A stretch of 11,954 nucleotides of DNA from Dysgonamonadaceae bacterium (lineage in GTDB: Bacteria; Bacteroidota; Bacteroidia; Bacteroidales; Azobacteroidaceae): assembly GCA_031255425.1 (NCBI GenBank), contig JAIRSN010000026.1, positions 1 to 11,954 on the forward strand, written 5' to 3'. Each line of letters begins with the position of its first letter. Position 1 is the stretch's first letter. Made by a program: the position numbers and the translations under genes. This document shows positions 9,083 to 11,954 of this stretch, one piece after another. The notes below the pieces were generated by a model. The model saw only the letters and a list, made by a program, of their open reading frames with translations, was not told the DNA's origin and ran no database searches.

Positions 9083-10114
9083 TTATTGAATTGTTCCCGT
9101 TTCGTTATTGAAATCGAGCGTTATCACTTTTCCTGCTGCTACCGGCACGCGGGTTTGGTCGTTGCCATTGCCGCGGTAAGCAATCTTGTTATCGAGAATG
9201 ATAAATTCCATCCGCCACCAATCGACATTGGCTGCTGTTGCTTTGGCATACAGCCGCAATTCGCCTTCATGGGTCGTTGTCAATTTCATTACTTTGCCGT
9301 CGGCAACAAACGGGTATTGTCCCTCGTTCCAACCCCCGAAGCAGTCGCCCATGCCATATACCTGAGCCGGCTCAAGGGTAATTGTATTGACGGTATAATC
9401 AACGACTACGGTGTAGAAACCCGCCGTTGGCACAAACGCATTGCCGTCGCGAGTGGTGAATCCCACATCCGTACCCAATGAGAAGAAGTCGCCTTTCCAG
9501 TCTTTCACGTTACACCATTTGAACCCATTTGCAGGATCAGCAAAATGGCGCACCGCCCAGAACTTTCCGGAGTGGTCGTTGACCGGTGTCATTTCAACGA
9601 TTCCGGCATTGCCCCAGCCCCAATTGCCAAATTCAGCCCCAATCATGTACACGTGTTCGGGATAAAGCGGCACGTCCGAGCCAACTTTCACGCTGACGGT
9701 TACCGGAGCCGATTGAACCGTTCCGTAAGTCGTTGCGATGGATGCAACCACGTGAAATTTCACATCAACAGGCACATCCAATGCAATTTCCGACTGATAA
9801 AGCACTTTCCCTATGGCCAGCAGCGACACGCTGAGCGAATCCCCGAATGTGGATGTCACCAACGCCGGTTCTTTTTCGCCGAACGCGGCATACAGGGAAT
9901 ATTCCGTCGCGGAAGGGACGCCGAAATCGGCGGGACTCCAGGCAAAAACGGTGTTGTCGTTATAGTTTCCCGCATCGATGACAATGGCATCGTGGGCATT
10001 CAGCACCGGCACCTTTACTTGGTCGACCGGCAACACTTTGTACATATCTTCGTCCTTTTCGCAAGCGGTAAAAGCGAATACAAAAAGGAATAATAATAAA
10101 CTTAATTTCTTCAT
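9083..10114 (-). CDS. susE: SusE-like starch-binding outer-membrane lipoprotein
   Basis: A 343-residue surface lipoprotein. The signal peptide MKKLSLLLFLFVFAFTAC ends at Cys18, followed by EKDED, an acidic stretch of the kind that sends Bacteroidetes lipoproteins to the cell surface. Residues about 25-145 form an all-beta N-terminal SusE domain (AWSP and EYSLYA motifs). Two C-terminal starch-binding modules follow: about 153-250 (VYMIGAEFGNWGWGNAG, then GFKWCNVKDW) and about 251-343 (VYGMGDCFGGWNEGQ, then DWWRMEF). Both are rich in exposed tryptophans expected to stack on alpha-glucan. SusE binds starch at the surface and assists the SusCD complex without catalysis. At 343 residues it is shorter than B. 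thetaiotaomicron SusE (387), and no separate susF gene follows. The start is 12 nt after the susD stop, so the two are probably co-translated. Sequence in this family is poorly conserved; architecture and position support the call. Confidence 0.85.
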   Translation of the reverse strand: MKKLSLLLFLFVFAFTACEKDEDMYKVLPVDQVKVPVLNAHDAIVIDAGNYNDNTVFAWSPADFGVPSATEYSLYAAFGEKEPALVTSTFGDSLSVSLLAIGKVLYQSEIALDVPVDVKFHVVASIATTYGTVQSAPVTVSVKVGSDVPLYPEHVYMIGAEFGNWGWGNAGIVEMTPVNDHSGKFWAVRHFADPANGFKWCNVKDWKGDFFSLGTDVGFTTRDGNAFVPTAGFYTVVVDYTVNTITLEPAQVYGMGDCFGGWNEGQYPFVADGKVMKLTTTHEGELRLYAKATAANVDWWRMEFIILDNKIAYRGNGNDQTRVPVAAGKVITLDFNNETGTIQ

Positions 10115-10126
10115 GACATACGTTAT

Positions 10127-11728
10127 TTAATATTTATCGTTTTGATCTAAATTCGGATTTGCCTGCAAATCCGCCGAAGGAATAGGATAAAGATTATAGT
10201 GACTGTCCACCGGACGTCCTGTCTGTACGCCCCCTTTCCATTCCCAATTATAATCGGCGGTAACGAACTGATTGTAGCGAATCAGGTCGGTACGGCGGAA
10301 ACATTCCCAGTACAATTCCCGTGCGCGTTCGTCCAGGATAAACTGAGCGTCCAGGTTGCTCACGTTTTTGCTTGTATTGCCGAAAGCACGTTCGCGCAAC
10401 TGATTGATGTAGCCTATCGCATTGCTCATGGAGCCGCCCGAACCGCCGCGAACCACTGCTTCGGCATAGATCAGGTATTGTTCTGCCAAGCGGAACAGCG
10501 GGAAATCGTTATCGGCAAATTCCAAGTCGGAACCATAGACCGGGTTTCCAACCGTCGACGCCGATGTGATGTTGCGGTATTTGTATGGTTGCAAACCGTT
10601 TGTCGCTTCATTGGGAACACTGCCGATGGCTCTGTTTTCGCCCACAAAAAGGAAGCGCTTGTCGCTCGGATCAAATTTATTCGCAAATTCTTCACGTACG
10701 CGGTAGCCGTTCCAGTTGGCATTGGTGAAAATACCGTAATGGATGATTTTATTTGCATATTTGGTCTGATAATCGCTGTTTGAACCGCAGTTGATAAGGA
10801 AGGTCACGCCGCCAAACGAACGGGTATTCTTTCCGTCGTATGCAATGGGCAGAATCACTTCCGGATTATTTTTGTCGTTATCAGCCAAAAACAGATGCTC
10901 GTAATTGGGCTTCAGCGTGTAACCGGCGTCTATTACTTTCTTGCTGTATGTAATTGCGTCCGTCAAACGTTCCGTACCGGTATAAACTTCTGCATTCAAA
11001 TACACACGCGCCAACAAAGCACAGGCGGCAGCTACATCCGCCCGTCCGTATTCATTCGATCGGACGGCTTTCAGTTTGTTGTTGTTGATTAAATCAAGCA
11101 ATTCCTCCTCCACATATTTGAACAAATCGGCACGTTTGATTTGATGCGGCAGGATATTCAACGCGTCGTTTTCGGTTACAAAAGGCGGATTGCCGAATAC
11201 GTCCATCAGTACCCAGTAGGCGAATGCCCGCAGGAAGCGCGCTTCTCCGCGAAAATAATTCACCTCCTGCTGGTTGTTTCCGTAATCCCTGCCGGATGTA
11301 TTTCTCAAAAAGTCGTTGGCGTACATCACTTGCAGGATGCATTTGTCGTACAAACCAAGGGTGAACGGAGCGCCGTCGCTGCTGGAAATAAAATTGATTC
11401 CATTCAGTTCGGCTATTCCTTTGTCACCCCAGAGGCAATGCGCTTCGTCGGTCGGCATTTCCTGATGGTTGAACCAGCAACGCAGGAAATCGGCGTTGGA
11501 ACCTTCGTCCAATCCTTCTACGTCGGGAAGGCCCGCGGGACCTTTTTGTCCCGACAAGGTATAGGCGCCATACACTTTTGCCAAGGCGGACTTTGTGTCG
11601 TCGAAAGTAGAATAAACAATTTCGGACGTGGTGTCGTTCAACGGAAACCGGTCTAAATCGTCCAGGCAGGCCGTAAGCGACAGTATCGGCAGTACGGTCA
11701 TTATGATTTTATAAATATTCTTTTTCAT
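10127..11728 (-). CDS. susD: SusD/RagB-family starch-binding lipoprotein
   Basis: A 533-residue SusD-family protein (B. thetaiotaomicron SusD has 551). It has a lipoprotein signal peptide with Cys21 in LSLTAC, followed by LDDLD, an acidic surface-export-type stretch. The N-terminal helical TPR-like half contains DTKSALAKVYGAY (44-56) and NYFRGEARFLRAFAYWVLMDVFGNPPFV (starting 157), a hallmark of the family. RLAEQYLIYAEA (413-424), INQLRERAF (441-449) and ILDERARELYWECFRRTDLIRY (from 464) mark the C-terminal part, which ends in NLYPIPSADLQANPNLDQN. W100 lies in the TDEAHCLWGDKGI segment, near where SusD starch-contact residues sit. SusD acts as the lid of the SusC channel and captures the glycan. 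The gene is 22 nt after susC and 12 nt before susE. Starch specificity is inferred from the adjacent GH13 and GH97 genes. Confidence 0.95.
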   Translation of the reverse strand: MKKNIYKIIMTVLPILSLTACLDDLDRFPLNDTTSEIVYSTFDDTKSALAKVYGAYTLSGQKGPAGLPDVEGLDEGSNADFLRCWFNHQEMPTDEAHCLWGDKGIAELNGINFISSSDGAPFTLGLYDKCILQVMYANDFLRNTSGRDYGNNQQEVNYFRGEARFLRAFAYWVLMDVFGNPPFVTENDALNILPHQIKRADLFKYVEEELLDLINNNKLKAVRSNEYGRADVAAACALLARVYLNAEVYTGTERLTDAITYSKKVIDAGYTLKPNYEHLFLADNDKNNPEVILPIAYDGKNTRSFGGVTFLINCGSNSDYQTKYANKIIHYGIFTNANWNGYRVREEFANKFDPSDKRFLFVGENRAIGSVPNEATNGLQPYKYRNITSASTVGNPVYGSDLEFADNDFPLFRLAEQYLIYAEAVVRGGSGGSMSNAIGYINQLRERAFGNTSKNVSNLDAQFILDERARELYWECFRRTDLIRYNQFVTADYNWEWKGGVQTGRPVDSHYNLYPIPSADLQANPNLDQNDKY

Positions 11729-11750
11729 ATTGCTTTTTAATTATTTAAGA

Positions 11751-11954
11751 TTAAAAATTAAGGCCTAACCCAATCGAAAAAGTTCGCGGATTCGGGTAGA
11801 AATTGTTGTCTACTCCATTCTGTATTTCCGGGTCTATGCCTTTGTATTTTGTCACTGTGAACACATTTTGCACCGTAGCATTTGCCCGCAAATGAACCCC
11901 TTTCGCAATTTGTCCGAAATCGTAAGCCAACTGTATATAATCCATTTTCAGGAA
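11751..11954 (-). CDS. susC: SusC-like TonB-dependent transporter, C-terminal end (partial, runs off window)
   Basis: Only the last 67 codons are inside the window; the frame is open to the right edge. The sequence LRANATVQNVFTVTKYKGIDPE followed by GVDNNFYPNPRTFSIGLGLNF is the characteristic end of SusC/RagA outer-membrane receptors: the last barrel strands with the N-x-Y-P-x-P-R-T-F-S-x-G segment and a C-terminal phenylalanine as used for barrel assembly. SusC imports maltooligosaccharides across the outer membrane using TonB energy, with SusD as its lid. It ends 22 nt before susD, the usual pairing. Signal peptide, carboxypeptidase-like domain and plug are beyond the window. Confidence 0.95.
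   Translation of the reverse strand, partial: FLKMDYIQLAYDFGQIAKGVHLRANATVQNVFTVTKYKGIDPEIQNGVDNNFYPNPRTFSIGLGLNF

Overview
This window looks like a chromosomal piece of a Bacteroidales-type Bacteroidetes genome. The reasons are a SusC/SusD pair beside GH13 and GH97 starch enzymes, lipoprotein signals followed by acidic residues after the cysteine, weak Shine-Dalgarno sequences, and promoter-like sites of the Bacteroides form (TTG, about 20 nt, TAnnTTTG). Base composition of the coding part is near 50% GC by eye. The species cannot be named from the sequence alone. All genes lie on the minus strand, so the window is transcribed from right to left.

Right and centre (11954 down to 3060) is a starch/maltodextrin utilisation (Sus) locus: the last 67 codons of susC (TonB-dependent outer-membrane transporter, cut by the window edge), susD (surface glycan-binding lipoprotein), a susE-like starch-binding lipoprotein with two C-terminal carbohydrate-binding modules, a CBM48-GH13 amylase lipoprotein, susB (GH97 alpha-glucosidase) and susA (GH13 neopullulanase type). 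Gaps are 22, 12, 63, 47 and 6 nt. The two longer gaps carry structure: a strong 33-nt hairpin plus a small start-proximal hairpin after susE, and a possible internal promoter before susB. In the inferred pathway, SusD/SusE capture starch at the surface, the GH13 lipoprotein cuts it, SusC imports oligosaccharides, and periplasmic SusA and SusB reduce them to glucose. Compared with Bacteroides thetaiotaomicron (susA-susB-susC-D-E-F-G), the periplasmic enzymes sit after susCDE, and no susF or CBM58-type susG lies between susE and susA.

Left of the Sus block, a 176-nt gap with a good Bacteroides-type promoter leads to a second, two-gene unit (2883 down to 512): an OPT-family oligopeptide transporter overlapping by 4 nt a small PqqD-fold protein. 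The last 30 bp of the PqqD-like gene are duplicated in tandem, and directly beyond the second copy begins a 5'-truncated IS1182-type transposase fragment that runs off the left edge.

Most of the window is a well-known type of system. The less ordinary parts are the standalone PqqD-like protein coupled to an OPT transporter, the duplication/transposase junction, the hairpins between susE and the amylase gene, and the rearranged Sus gene order.
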